Source of the DNA: Arthrobacter sp. zg-Y769 | GTDB lineage: Bacteria > Actinomycetota > Actinomycetes > Actinomycetales > Micrococcaceae | Assembly: GCF_020907405.1 (NCBI RefSeq) | Contig: NZ_JAJJOE010000014.1 | Coordinates: forward strand, 87,608 to 151,607 | Direction of reading: 5' to 3' | Length of the DNA stretch: 64,000 bases | In this document: positions 18,083-26,421 of the stretch, piece by piece | Layout of the letters: each line of letters starts with the position of its first letter | Numbering within the stretch: position 1 is the stretch's first letter | Made by a program: the position numbers and the translations under genes | The notes under the pieces: generated by a model | Databases searched by the model: none | What the model saw: only the letters and a program-made list of their open reading frames with translations | What the model was told of the DNA's origin: nothing

Positions 18083-18556
18083 ATGGCAGATCCAGCACGC
18101 GCTGCGAAACTCGCTGACCGTATCAAGGTAGTAGTTGCCCAGGCGCTCGAGCGGCGGATCAAGGATCCCCGGTTGGGATTTGTGACCATCACCGACGCGC
18201 GGGTCACCAACGATCTGCAGCACGCCACTTTGTACTACACGGTGTTCGGCGACGAGGAACAGCAGGCAGACACCAAGGCAGCCCTGGAATCCGCACGCGG
18301 AATCCTGCGCGCCGAGGTGGGTAAGAACATCACCGTCCGCCTGACGCCTACGCTCGAATTCGTTGCCGACGAGATTCCGGTTAACGCCGGTCACCTCGAG
18401 GAACTGATCCGGGCAGCCAAACAGCGCGACGCCGAACTGGCAGCGCTCAAGGAAGGTGCCACGTACGCCGGTGACGCCGACCCGTACCGCAAGGACGACG
18501 AGGACTTCGACGAAGACCTCGAATCCGACGCTCCGGTCGACTCCGACGCCAAGTAG
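18083..18556 (+). CDS. rbfA: 30S ribosome-binding factor RbfA
   Basis: A 157-residue KH-fold factor that helps 16S rRNA maturation. The conserved stretch includes RIKVVVAQALERRIKDPRLGFVTITDARVTNDLQHATLYYTVFG, shown here in fragments: IKDPRLGFVTITD and VRLTPTLEFVADE. The C-terminal tail is very acidic (DDEDFDEDLESDAPVDSDAK). AAGGAGAGG precedes the ATG. It closes the rimP-infB operon and is followed by a strong terminator. Confidence 0.96.
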   Translation: MADPARAAKLADRIKVVVAQALERRIKDPRLGFVTITDARVTNDLQHATLYYTVFGDEEQQADTKAALESARGILRAEVGKNITVRLTPTLEFVADEIPVNAGHLEELIRAAKQRDAELAALKEGATYAGDADPYRKDDEDFDEDLESDAPVDSDAK

Positions 18557-18570
18557 TTTCCAAGCGCCCT

Positions 18571-18612
18571 CAAAAGGGAGCGGTTCCGTTTATGCGGAAC
18601 CGCTCCCTTTTT
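18571..18612. terminator. Bidirectional intrinsic terminator between rbfA and the aminotransferase gene
   Basis: A perfect 16-bp stem (AAAGGGAGCGGTTCCG at 18573-18588 with its complement at 18595-18610) with the loop TTTATG. A-rich and T-rich flanks on the two sides let it act in both directions, serving the two convergent genes. Confidence 0.9.
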
Positions 18613-18645
18613 CGCAGCCCAATCTGCCCCGCGCTGCCTTAGGTA

Positions 18646-19803
18646 TCAGGCAGCCTCAGGGCGGGCAGGCAGCCGCCGTACGCCTTTCAGCAGCTCATCG
18701 CGGTCTCCGCACAGCGCAATCCGGATCCAGCCCTCGCCAATAGACCCGAAAGTGGTGCCCGGGGCGACCGCCACTGACTCCTCTTCCAGGAAGCGCAGGG
18801 TCCAGTCCCGGACGTTTCCTCCGGTTACGGCGGACAGATCGGCCCAGAGGTAGAAGGCCCCCTGTGCCTCGAGATAGGGAATGCCCTTTTCGGCAAGGAC
18901 CGCGCAGGCAGCATCCCGGTTCGCCCGGTAATGCGCGGACGCGGCATGCACGTAGTCCTGCGGCCCGGTCAGCGCGGCCAGGGCAGCGTACTGCGAGGGG
19001 GAGGCCACGCAGGAAACGATGGACTCCATGACCGTGCTCAGCACCGGCTCCAGTCCCTCCGGCAGCACCAGGGCGCCGATGCGCAAACCCGTCAGGCCAT
19101 ACGTCTTGGACAGCGTGAGGGAGGCGATCACGCGTTCCCCGGCATCTCCGTCGAAGGCGAGGGGACTGACATGGGGCACGTCGAAGGTGAACGCCTCGTA
19201 GCATTCGTCCGAAAGGATCCACAGGTCATGCCGCCGCGCCAGGTCCACCAGCGACCGGGTCAGTTCGCCGCTGAACACTGCTCCCAGCGGGTTGGACGGC
19301 GAGTTGAGCAGCAGCACCCGGGTACGGGGCGTCAGCAAAGCCTCAATGTCCTCCAGCTGCGGCTGGAACCCGTGCTCCGGATAAAGCGGGTACTCCACCG
19401 GCACTGCATGCAGCAGCTTCGCCGTCATGGCAAACGTGGGATAGCCGGGATTCGGCACCAGGACTTCGTCGCCGGCGTCCAGGAGCAGGCTCATCGCCAG
19501 ATGCAGGCCCTGCTGCGCCCCGGCGGTGACGAACACCCGCTCCGCGGAAATCTCCCTTCCGCAGGCCTGGCCGGCATGCCGGGCAAAAGCGGAGCGCAGG
19601 GGAGCGATACCCGCGTTCGGGGTGTAGCCGGTCTCATCCCGGTCCAGCGTGGCCCGTGCGGCGTCGAGGATGTGTGCCGGGGTGGGGAAGCCGGGTTCGC
19701 CGATGCTCAGGACAACGGCGTCCGGCTTCGCCCACGCGGCCTGGGTGATTTCGCGGATCTGGTTGGGCGGGACCTTCCGGACATGGGGTGAGAGCTGTGC
19801 CAT
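18646..19803 (-). CDS. Pyridoxal phosphate-dependent class I/II aminotransferase
   Basis: A 385-residue fold-type I aminotransferase. Visible: substrate/PLP region GYTPNAGIAPLRSAF, the phosphate-binding turn TAGAQQGLHLAM, the Asn-Pro stretch NSPSNPLGAVFS, Asp and Tyr in DLWILSDECYEAF, and the Schiff-base lysine in SLTLSKTYGLTGLRIG. The C-terminus has the carboxylate-binding Arg in WIRIALCGDRDEL. The exact amino acid is not clear; it resembles aspartate/other aminotransferases of actinobacteria. It is monocistronic, convergent to rbfA, and has a leaderless-type promoter. Confidence 0.9.
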   Translation of the reverse strand: MAQLSPHVRKVPPNQIREITQAAWAKPDAVVLSIGEPGFPTPAHILDAARATLDRDETGYTPNAGIAPLRSAFARHAGQACGREISAERVFVTAGAQQGLHLAMSLLLDAGDEVLVPNPGYPTFAMTAKLLHAVPVEYPLYPEHGFQPQLEDIEALLTPRTRVLLLNSPSNPLGAVFSGELTRSLVDLARRHDLWILSDECYEAFTFDVPHVSPLAFDGDAGERVIASLTLSKTYGLTGLRIGALVLPEGLEPVLSTVMESIVSCVASPSQYAALAALTGPQDYVHAASAHYRANRDAACAVLAEKGIPYLEAQGAFYLWADLSAVTGGNVRDWTLRFLEEESVAVAPGTTFGSIGEGWIRIALCGDRDELLKGVRRLPARPEAA

Positions 19804-19809
19804 ATCCGA

Positions 19810-19815
19810 ATGCTA
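19810..19815 (-). promoter_or_regulatory. -10 element TAGCAT, leaderless start of the aminotransferase gene
   Basis: On the minus strand TAGCAT lies six bases before the ATG at 19803, with no Shine-Dalgarno between them. Confidence 0.45.
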
Positions 19816-19880
19816 TCGCCGCCGGACGGGCAGCGGGGCCGCGGCTCGGGGGCCGCGTCCCGCAACATATACTGAAAGGC

Positions 19881-20789
19881 GTGAATTCAGGGCAGGTCCG
19901 TTCAGGACTGATTATTGTGGACAAGCCGCAGGGGTGGACGAGCCATGACGTGGTCGGCCGCCTGCGGAGGCTGGCAGGAACCCGGAAGGTCGGACATGCG
20001 GGCACCCTGGATCCGATGGCCACCGGTGTACTGGTGGTGGGCATCAACAAGGCCACGCGCCTGCTGACCTACATTGTCGGCACCACCAAGACCTACGAGG
20101 CCACCATCCGGCTCGGACAGTCGACGGTAACGGACGACGCCGAGGGTGAAGTCACTGCCGAAACCATCGCCGCGGCCGTGACGGACGAGGAGATCCGGGC
20201 AGCCGTGGCGGCCCTCACCGGCGACATTCAGCAGGTTCCCAGCAGCGTCAGCGCGATCAAAGTCAACGGCGAACGCTCCTACGCCAAGGTCCGCGCCGGC
20301 GGCGAGGTAAACCTGCCTGCCCGGCCGGTCACGGTCTCCCGCTTTGAGATCCACGACATCCGGCGCGAAAACGGCGGCCGGCTCCGCGACGTCGACGTCA
20401 CCGTGGATTGCTCCTCCGGCACCTACATCCGTGCCCTGGCCCGCGACCTCGGTGCCGCGCTCCGCGTCGGCGGCCACCTGACGGCGCTGCGCCGCACCTG
20501 TGTGGGACCGTTCAGCCTGGAGCAGGCCTCCACCCTGGAGGAACTGGCCGAGGACCTGCGGGTCCTGGACCTGGACGACGCCGCGGCCGATCTCTTCCCG
20601 GTACGCAGGCTTTCCGAAGCCGAAGCCGGGGATCTCTCGCACGGCCGCCGGATCAGCGCCACCGGCAACGGCCAGCCCGGACCGGTGGCGGCCATGGGCC
20701 CGGACGCCCGCGTGGTGGGACTGCTGGAGGACAAGGGCGAGCAGGCGAAGGCACTGCTGGTCTTCGCGCCTGGAAATGAGTTGGCGTAA
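19881..20789 (+). CDS. truB: tRNA pseudouridine(55) synthase TruB
   Basis: A 302-residue enzyme that converts U55 in the T-loop of tRNAs to pseudouridine. The catalytic Asp is in KVGHAGTLDPMATGVL (Asp near residue 44). Further family motifs are LIIVDKPQGWTSHDVV, YEATIRLGQSTVTDDAEG, QVPSSVSAIKVNGERSYAKVR and CSSGTYIRALARDLG. The GTG at 19881 gives the standard N-terminus; a frame open further upstream adds nothing conserved. The stop TAA is directly followed by the ATG of the next gene. Confidence 0.96.
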   Translation: MNSGQVRSGLIIVDKPQGWTSHDVVGRLRRLAGTRKVGHAGTLDPMATGVLVVGINKATRLLTYIVGTTKTYEATIRLGQSTVTDDAEGEVTAETIAAAVTDEEIRAAVAALTGDIQQVPSSVSAIKVNGERSYAKVRAGGEVNLPARPVTVSRFEIHDIRRENGGRLRDVDVTVDCSSGTYIRALARDLGAALRVGGHLTALRRTCVGPFSLEQASTLEELAEDLRVLDLDDAAADLFPVRRLSEAEAGDLSHGRRISATGNGQPGPVAAMGPDARVVGLLEDKGEQAKALLVFAPGNELA

Positions 20790-21158
20790 ATGGACCCGCT
20801 GTTCCTTGTCGGTTCCCTGGTCTGCCTGGTGTCCGTGGTGCTGTGCATCGGCGCCGCCGCCCTGAAGCAGGGGCCGAACGATCTCACCATCCTGTCCGCG
20901 GCCGCCGTCGAACTGTTCCTGCTGGTCTACGGCGCCGCTTCCCTGATCCGCCTCGCCGGCGGCGAGGGGATCGCCGGGGAGGCCTGGGAGTTCTGGGGCT
21001 ACCTGCTGACCGCACTGGTGATTCCGGTCGGGGCGCTCTGGTGGTCGCTCCTGGACCGGAGCCGCTGGAGCAACATTGTGCTTTCCGCGGTGGGAATCAC
21101 CGTATTTGTCATGCTGTTCCGGATGGAGCAGATCTGGGACGGAGCAACTCTTCTATGA
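20790..21158 (+). CDS. Small four-helix integral membrane protein
   Basis: A 122-residue hydrophobic protein with about four membrane segments (approximately 3-24, 32-53, 68-86, 93-110). Its ATG directly follows the truB stop, and its own stop overlaps the next start as ATGA, so the three are likely one transcript. No named family recognised. Context with ribF further downstream gives no functional clue. Confidence 0.75.
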   Translation: MDPLFLVGSLVCLVSVVLCIGAAALKQGPNDLTILSAAAVELFLLVYGAASLIRLAGGEGIAGEAWEFWGYLLTALVIPVGALWWSLLDRSRWSNIVLSAVGITVFVMLFRMEQIWDGATLL

Positions 21159-21610
21159 ACCACAGCAATCACCGTGACGACGCCGGAGTCCCGGAGTCGT
21201 CCCCGTCCTCCCCGGCCGCACGCAATGCGGGCCCCGGCCGGCTGCTGGTAGCCGTTTACGCAATCTTCGCGCTGGCGGCCTCGGCACGGGCGGCTTTCCA
21301 GATCCTTACCAAGTTCGACCATGCACCGGTGGCCTACCTGCTGTCCGCCTTCGCGGCCGTGGTCTACGTCGTGGCAACCGTCGGCCTGGGCCGGTCCGGC
21401 TCCACCGCCTATAAGGTTTCCGTTGCGGCCGTGGGCGTGGAAATGTTCGGCGTGCTGGCTGTGGGAATCTTCGGCCTGATTGATCCCGCCGCACTGCCTG
21501 ATGACACGGTCTGGTCCGGCTTCGGCAGCGGTTACGGCTATGTGCCGCTGGTCCTGCCGATGATCGGGCTGTGGTGGCTTTACCGGCACCGCGCCGACGC
21601 GCGCCGCTGA
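21155..21610 (+). CDS. Integral membrane protein, four predicted helices
   Basis: A 151-residue protein beginning at the ATG of an ATGA overlap. A hydrophilic N-terminus (about 25 residues, Ser/Pro/Asn-rich) is followed by four hydrophobic segments. Sequence features include LVAVYAIFALAASARAAFQILTKF, in two parts, and a C-terminal LPMIGLWWLYRHRADARR. Similar small proteins are common in actinobacteria and carry no established function. Confidence 0.75.
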   Translation: MNHSNHRDDAGVPESSPSSPAARNAGPGRLLVAVYAIFALAASARAAFQILTKFDHAPVAYLLSAFAAVVYVVATVGLGRSGSTAYKVSVAAVGVEMFGVLAVGIFGLIDPAALPDDTVWSGFGSGYGYVPLVLPMIGLWWLYRHRADARR

Positions 21611-21693
21611 GATAAGTATGCTTACCTGTTTCCCGGGGGTGCGTGAGACGATGGCAGGAACAACTTCCGTTCCAACTCCGTCAAGGGAGAGCC

Positions 21694-22341
21694 ATGAGCA
21701 ACACAGCGCCGACACCGGGCGACAGGAACAGCCCTTCGGACACCGGCGTGCCGGGAACGTCCACACCTGACGCCTCCCGCCCGGATTCCGGGAGCCGGTC
21801 CGGCAAGCAGCCGGCGCGGAAACAGCGGGGAACCGGCAGGCAGCCCAAGGCACCCAAGGCACCCAGGGCCTACAAGAGCAGCGACGACTGGGGAGTCTTC
21901 CGCGCCGTCGTTATCGGCGTGGGCATCCTGGTAGCCGGGTTCGGCCTCTACAACCTCATCACCGGCACGGCCGGCCTGCCGGAGGGTTCCGGGGGAGAGG
22001 TCAATCCCACGCTGGAGAGCCAGTACCGTTTCTTCGCCGCCATGATGGTGGGCGTGGGCGCTGCGTTCGTGGCCATTGCGGTGAAATTCCAGTGGGCGAA
22101 CATGCTCTGGCTCGTCTGCCTGATGGTGTTCCTGGGCGGGATCGGCCGGGTGCTTTCCTGGGCCTTCTCCGGAACTCCGCACTTCACCTTCATTGTGCTG
22201 ATGATCGTTGAGCTGGCCTTCCCGCCGGCGCTGCTGGTCTGGCACCGGTTCATAGCCAAGACCTCGGACCTGCGCCGCGAGTACAGCCAGCAGGGCGGCG
22301 GGGACGCCGGCGATCCGGGGATTGCGGGCGGTTCCCGGTAA
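21694..22341 (+). CDS. DUF4345 domain membrane protein
   Basis: A 215-residue protein starting at the ATG after GGGAGAGCC. The first 65 residues are hydrophilic and rich in Pro, Ser and Lys. The DUF4345 part (about 70-195) has four hydrophobic helices and the family-like segment NPTLESQYRFFAAMMVGVGAAF followed by GGIGRVLSW, each in line with the pattern in that family. The domain has no known activity. A TAAGTATGCTTAC palindrome sits in the 84-bp gap upstream. Confidence 0.75.
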   Translation: MSNTAPTPGDRNSPSDTGVPGTSTPDASRPDSGSRSGKQPARKQRGTGRQPKAPKAPRAYKSSDDWGVFRAVVIGVGILVAGFGLYNLITGTAGLPEGSGGEVNPTLESQYRFFAAMMVGVGAAFVAIAVKFQWANMLWLVCLMVFLGGIGRVLSWAFSGTPHFTFIVLMIVELAFPPALLVWHRFIAKTSDLRREYSQQGGGDAGDPGIAGGSR

Positions 22342-22449
22342 GCGGTGCCGATCGGACATAATGGATAGGTCCCGGCGCGGCGGCTGCCGCCGCGCCGACC
22401 CTGTATTAGCCATTCGAACGGCACTGGAAATTGCTGCTAAGGAGCCTGT

Positions 22450-23433
22450 GTGTACTACTGGAATGACCTGGCGGAAATCCCTGCCGATGTCGGTCCGACA
22501 GTAATCACCATCGGCAACTTCGACGGGGTGCACCTGGGGCACCAGCATGTGCTCAACCGCCTGGTGAAAGTGGCGCGTGCCCAGGATGCGGCCGCCGTGG
22601 CTATCTCCTTTGATCCCCATCCCGCGCAGGTGCACCGTCCCGAAAGCGCGCCGGAACTGATCATGGGCCTGGTGGACCGTGTGCAGGCGCTGGCGGACAC
22701 CGGGCTGGACGGCCTGCTGATGATGCATTACACCCTGGACCTGGCTTCCCTTACCGCGGAGGAGTTTGTCCGCCGGGTGGTCGTGGACGCGCTGCACGCC
22801 AAAACCGTCGTCATCGGCCACGATGTGCGTTTCGGGCGGGGCAACGCCGGAGACCTCGACACCATGAGGGAGCTCGGCCGCAGGCTCGGATTCGATGTCG
22901 AGGCGGTGGACGATTTCGGTGCGCTTCCGGACGGCCCTGACTCCGGCCGGCGCTGCTCCTCCACCTGGATCCGCGAAGCGCTGCGGGAAGGCGATGTCCG
23001 CACCGCCGCCCGTCTGCTGGGCCGCACCCACCGGATGCGCGGCGAGGTGGTGCACGGTGCGGCACGCGGCCGCGAACTGGGTTTCCCCACCGCGAACCTC
23101 GCCCCCGACGCCTCCGGCCTCATTCCCGCCGACGGCATTTACGCCGGCTGGCTGGTGGATGAGGCGGGCGCCCGTTGGCCCGCCGCGGTCTCCGTGGGTT
23201 CCAACCCCACGTTCGAGGGCGTCAGCCGGCAGGTCGAGGCACATGTCATCGACCGCCCCGCCGAGGACGTCGAGGACTTCAACCTGTACGGCCAGCACGT
23301 AATGGTGGAATTCGTGGACCGGCTGCGCGGCATGGTGGCCTACACCGGACCCGAGGCGCTGGTCGACCAGATGCGGCTCGACGTCGAACGCACCCGAGAG
23401 GTCCTTTCGACAGAAAGCGGCACGGGCAGGTAA
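22450..23433 (+). CDS. ribF: Bifunctional riboflavin kinase/FAD synthetase
   Basis: A 327-residue enzyme making FMN and FAD from riboflavin. The N-terminal FAD synthetase (adenylyltransferase) half has TIGNFDGVHLGHQ and GHDVRFGRGNAG, and closes with CSSTWIREALREGDV. The C-terminal riboflavin kinase half begins GEVVHGAARGRELGFPTANL and includes GIYAGWL and SVGSNPTF. GTG start with AAGGAG. No FMN riboswitch precedes it. It lies upstream of rpsO as in many actinobacteria. Confidence 0.96.
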   Translation: MYYWNDLAEIPADVGPTVITIGNFDGVHLGHQHVLNRLVKVARAQDAAAVAISFDPHPAQVHRPESAPELIMGLVDRVQALADTGLDGLLMMHYTLDLASLTAEEFVRRVVVDALHAKTVVIGHDVRFGRGNAGDLDTMRELGRRLGFDVEAVDDFGALPDGPDSGRRCSSTWIREALREGDVRTAARLLGRTHRMRGEVVHGAARGRELGFPTANLAPDASGLIPADGIYAGWLVDEAGARWPAAVSVGSNPTFEGVSRQVEAHVIDRPAEDVEDFNLYGQHVMVEFVDRLRGMVAYTGPEALVDQMRLDVERTREVLSTESGTGR

Positions 23434-23566
23434 ACTGGATTCAAATTCGGCTGCGGTCCGTGGCGGCTGAATTTCTTTATGTTCCGGGGCTCACGCCCGA
23501 GGACCAGAAAGATTCCCGGCAGCGAAGTGCTGACTCGGGCCTCACGGCACAACTCTAGGAGTTACA

Positions 23567-23836
23567 TTGGCACTCGATCCCGCCGTCAAGCAGGAGATCA
23601 TTCGGGAATTCGCTCGGGCTGAAGGGGACACCGGTTCCCCCGAGGTTCAGGTTGCTGTGCTTTCACGGCGCATCCTCGACCTGACCGAGCACCTGAAGAC
23701 CCACAAGCACGACCACCACACCCGCCGCGGCCTGATGGCCATGGTTGGTCGCCGTCGTCGCATGCTTACCTACCTGCGCGAGACCGACATCGCCCGCTAC
23801 CGTGCGCTCATCGAGCGCCTCGGCCTGCGTCGATAG
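23567..23836 (+). CDS. rpsO: 30S ribosomal protein uS15
   Basis: An 89-residue ribosomal protein that binds the central domain of 16S rRNA. The family pattern is complete: [37 protein letters not shown] and [13 protein letters not shown]. It starts on TTG after AGGAG. pnp follows after a 359-bp structured leader, the classical rpsO-pnp order. Confidence 0.98.
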   Translation: MALDPAVKQEIIREFARAEGDTGSPEVQVAVLSRRILDLTEHLKTHKHDHHTRRGLMAMVGRRRRMLTYLRETDIARYRALIERLGLRR

Positions 23837-23845
23837 TCATTGTGG

Positions 23846-23883
23846 AAGGCGGCACCTGTGCACTGCACGGGGAGCCGCCTTTT
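23846..23883 (+). terminator. Hairpin with T-run after rpsO
   Basis: AAGGCGGC (23846-23853) pairs with GCCGCCTT (23874-23881) around a 20-base loop, followed by T residues. It may terminate, or partly terminate, transcription between rpsO and pnp. Confidence 0.55.
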
Positions 23884-23934
23884 GCGCAGGCAGGCATGGA
23901 CACCGGGAAAGCCGGAAGCGCACCTGTCTGATCT

Positions 23935-23955
23935 GGTCCCCCCTCGAGGGGGACC
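23935..23955. promoter_or_regulatory. Near-perfect palindrome in the pnp leader
   Basis: GGTCCCCCCTCGAGGGGGACC is a 21-base inverted repeat with CTCGAG at its centre. It could fold as a tight hairpin in the leader RNA or bind a protein. Confidence 0.4.
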
Positions 23956-23975
23956 GTGCAGGGTAGTAGCGAAGT

Positions 23976-24006
23976 ACAGCAGTAAAGAAGAACAGCAGTA
24001 AAGAAG
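23976..24006. repeat. 16-bp tandem repeat in the pnp leader
   Basis: ACAGCAGTAAAGAAG occurs at 23976-23990 and 23992-24006, with a partial third copy (ACAGCA) after it. A-rich and unstructured, it contrasts with the GC-rich flanks. Confidence 0.6.
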
Positions 24007-24195
24007 CACAGCAAACATCACAGGAGTCAGCCAGCATCGCAGCATTCGCGGTCCTCGGTAGTGGTCTCCGGGAGATTCTGCCCGAGGACCTCGATCGAAG
24101 ACCGGGTGTTGAACGTGCGGCCCGTGCCGCACGGAAAGAAGTTCGATACGGTGCTGGGTGCCTCCGCCCACAGAAGAAACGGAGGTGACTCTCAT

Positions 24196-26421
24196 ATGGA
24201 GGGTCCCGAAATTCAGTTCTCAGAAGCCGTTATTGACAACGGCAAGTACGGCAAGCGCGTCATCCGGTTCGAAACCGGCCGCCTTGCCCAGCAGGCAGCC
24301 GGCTCGGCGATGGTCTACATTGACGAAGACACCGCCCTGCTCTCGGCCACGTCCGCCGGCAAGTCCCCGCGTGAAGGTTTCGACTTCTTCCCGCTGACCG
24401 TGGATGTCGAGGAGCGTATGTACGCTGCCGGCCGCATCCCGGGTTCGTTCTTCCGCCGCGAAGGCCGTCCGTCCACCGAAGCCATCCTGGCCTGCCGCCT
24501 GATGGACCGCCCGCTGCGCCCCGCCTTCGTCAAGGGCCTGCGCAACGAGGTCCAGATTGTCGTCACCGTCCTGGCGATCAATCCGGACGTGCTCTACGAC
24601 GTGGTCGCGATCAACGCTTCCTCCATGTCCACCCAGCTGAGCGGCCTGCCGTTCTCCGGCCCGATCGGCGGCGTCCGCGTTGCCCTGGTCGACGGCCAGT
24701 GGGTTGCCTTCCCGAAGCACTCCGAGCTGGAGCGCGCCGTGTTCTCCATGGTGGTAGCCGGCCGCATTGCCGGTGACGACGTCGCCATCATGATGGTGGA
24801 AGCCGAAGCCACCGACAACGCCTGGAACCTCATCAAGGAAGAGGGCGCCACCGCCCCGACCGAAGAGGTTGTTGCAGAGGGCCTGGAAGCGGCTAAGCCG
24901 TTCATCAAGGTCCTGTGCGATGCCCAGTCGGACCTGGCTGCCCGCGCCGCCAAGCCCACCGTCGAGTTCCCGATCTTCCTGGATTACCAGGACGACGTGT
25001 ACGAGGCCGTTGAAGCCGCAGCCGGCGAGAAGCTGGCCAAGGTCTTCTCGATCGCCGACAAGCAGGAGCGCGACGCCGCTGCCGACGAGCTGAAGAACGA
25101 AGTCAAGGCCGCACTGGCCGAGAAGTTCGAAGGCCGCGAAGGCGAAGTCTCCGCTGCTTTCCGCTCCGTCACCAAGCAGGTTGTGCGCCAGCGCATCCTC
25201 AAGGAGCAGGTCCGCATCGACGGCCGCGGACTGACGGACATCCGCCAGCTCACCGCCGAGGTCGAGGTCCTGCCCCGCGTGCACGGTTCGGCCATCTTCG
25301 AGCGCGGCGAAACCCAGATCATGGGTGTCACCACGCTGAACATGCTGAAGATGGAACAGCAGATCGACTCGCTGTCGCCGGTAACGCGCAAGCGCTACAT
25401 GCACAACTACAACTTCCCGCCGTACTCCACCGGTGAGACCGGCCGCGTGGGTTCGCCCAAGCGCCGCGAAATCGGCCACGGCGCACTTGCAGAGCGCGCC
25501 CTGATGCCGGTGCTGCCCACGCGTGAAGAATTCCCGTACGCCATCCGCCAGGTCTCCGAAGCCCTGAGCTCCAACGGTTCCACCTCCATGGGTTCGGTCT
25601 GCGCCTCGACGCTGTCCATGCTCAACGCCGGTGTTCCGCTGCGCGCTCCGGTGGCAGGCATCGCCATGGGCCTGGTCTCCGACCAGGTTGACGGCGAAAC
25701 CCGCTACGCCGCCCTGACCGATATCCTCGGCGCCGAAGATGCCTTCGGCGACATGGACTTCAAGGTTGCCGGTACCTCCGAGTTCGTCACGGCCATCCAG
25801 CTGGACACCAAGCTCGACGGTATCCCCGCCTCCGTGCTGGCAGCAGCACTGAAGCAGGCCCGCGAAGCCCGCCTGCACATCCTCGACGTGATGCAGGCCG
25901 CGATCGACGCTCCGGACGAACTCTCCGAGTTCGCCCCGCGCATCATCTCGGTCAAGATCCCCGTGGACAAGATCGGCGAGGTCATCGGCCCGAAGGGCAA
26001 GATGATCAACCAGATCCAGGAGGACACCGGCGCTGACATCTCCATCGAAGATGACGGCACCGTCCTCATCGGTGCAACCGACGGCGGCTCCGCCGAGGCT
26101 GCCCGCTCGGCGATCAACGCGATCGCCAACCCGCAGGTCCCCGAGATCGGCGAGCGTTACCTCGGCACGGTAGTCAAGACCACCACCTTCGGTGCCTTTG
26201 TCTCCCTGACTCCGGGCAAGGACGGCCTGCTGCACATCTCCGAGCTGCGTAAGCTCGCCGGCGGCAAGCGCGTGGACAACGTCGACGACGTCGTCTCCGT
26301 GGGCCAGAAGGTCCAGGTGGAAATCACCAAGATCGATGACCGTGGAAAGCTTTCGCTCTCCCCGGTGGTTGCCGAAGACGCCGAAGGCGAAGAAGCAGCA
26401 GAAACCGAGTCTGCAGAGTAA
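24196..26421 (+). CDS. pnp: Polyribonucleotide nucleotidyltransferase (PNPase)
   Basis: A 741-residue 3'-5' phosphorolytic exoribonuclease. Two RNase PH domains flank an alpha-helical domain: the first carries [15 protein letters not shown] and [12 protein letters not shown]; the second carries [22 protein letters not shown] and [17 protein letters not shown], with the catalytic Asp cluster. A KH domain ([20 protein letters not shown]) and an S1 domain ([15 protein letters not shown]) follow, then an acidic tail. The ATG at 24196 follows GGAGGTGA. Its stop TAA touches the ATG of the M16 peptidase gene. Confidence 0.98.
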   Translation: MEGPEIQFSEAVIDNGKYGKRVIRFETGRLAQQAAGSAMVYIDEDTALLSATSAGKSPREGFDFFPLTVDVEERMYAAGRIPGSFFRREGRPSTEAILACRLMDRPLRPAFVKGLRNEVQIVVTVLAINPDVLYDVVAINASSMSTQLSGLPFSGPIGGVRVALVDGQWVAFPKHSELERAVFSMVVAGRIAGDDVAIMMVEAEATDNAWNLIKEEGATAPTEEVVAEGLEAAKPFIKVLCDAQSDLAARAAKPTVEFPIFLDYQDDVYEAVEAAAGEKLAKVFSIADKQERDAAADELKNEVKAALAEKFEGREGEVSAAFRSVTKQVVRQRILKEQVRIDGRGLTDIRQLTAEVEVLPRVHGSAIFERGETQIMGVTTLNMLKMEQQIDSLSPVTRKRYMHNYNFPPYSTGETGRVGSPKRREIGHGALAERALMPVLPTREEFPYAIRQVSEALSSNGSTSMGSVCASTLSMLNAGVPLRAPVAGIAMGLVSDQVDGETRYAALTDILGAEDAFGDMDFKVAGTSEFVTAIQLDTKLDGIPASVLAAALKQAREARLHILDVMQAAIDAPDELSEFAPRIISVKIPVDKIGEVIGPKGKMINQIQEDTGADISIEDDGTVLIGATDGGSAEAARSAINAIANPQVPEIGERYLGTVVKTTTFGAFVSLTPGKDGLLHISELRKLAGGKRVDNVDDVVSVGQKVQVEITKIDDRGKLSLSPVVAEDAEGEEAAETESAE

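Larger units (their letters stand above)
23837..24195 (+). other. rpsO-pnp intergenic region with hairpins and a short tandem repeat
   Basis: No gene is evident in these 359 bp. The region holds a hairpin with a T-run just after rpsO (23846-23883), a near-perfect palindrome (23935-23955), a 16-bp tandem repeat (23976-24006) and the GGAGG site of pnp. Such leaders are known control regions of pnp in other bacteria, where RNase cleavage and PNPase binding act; here that is inference. Confidence 0.6.

Noticed and set aside
22342..22449. FMN riboswitch before ribF
   Set aside because: No RFN element consensus and too little sequence between the genes.
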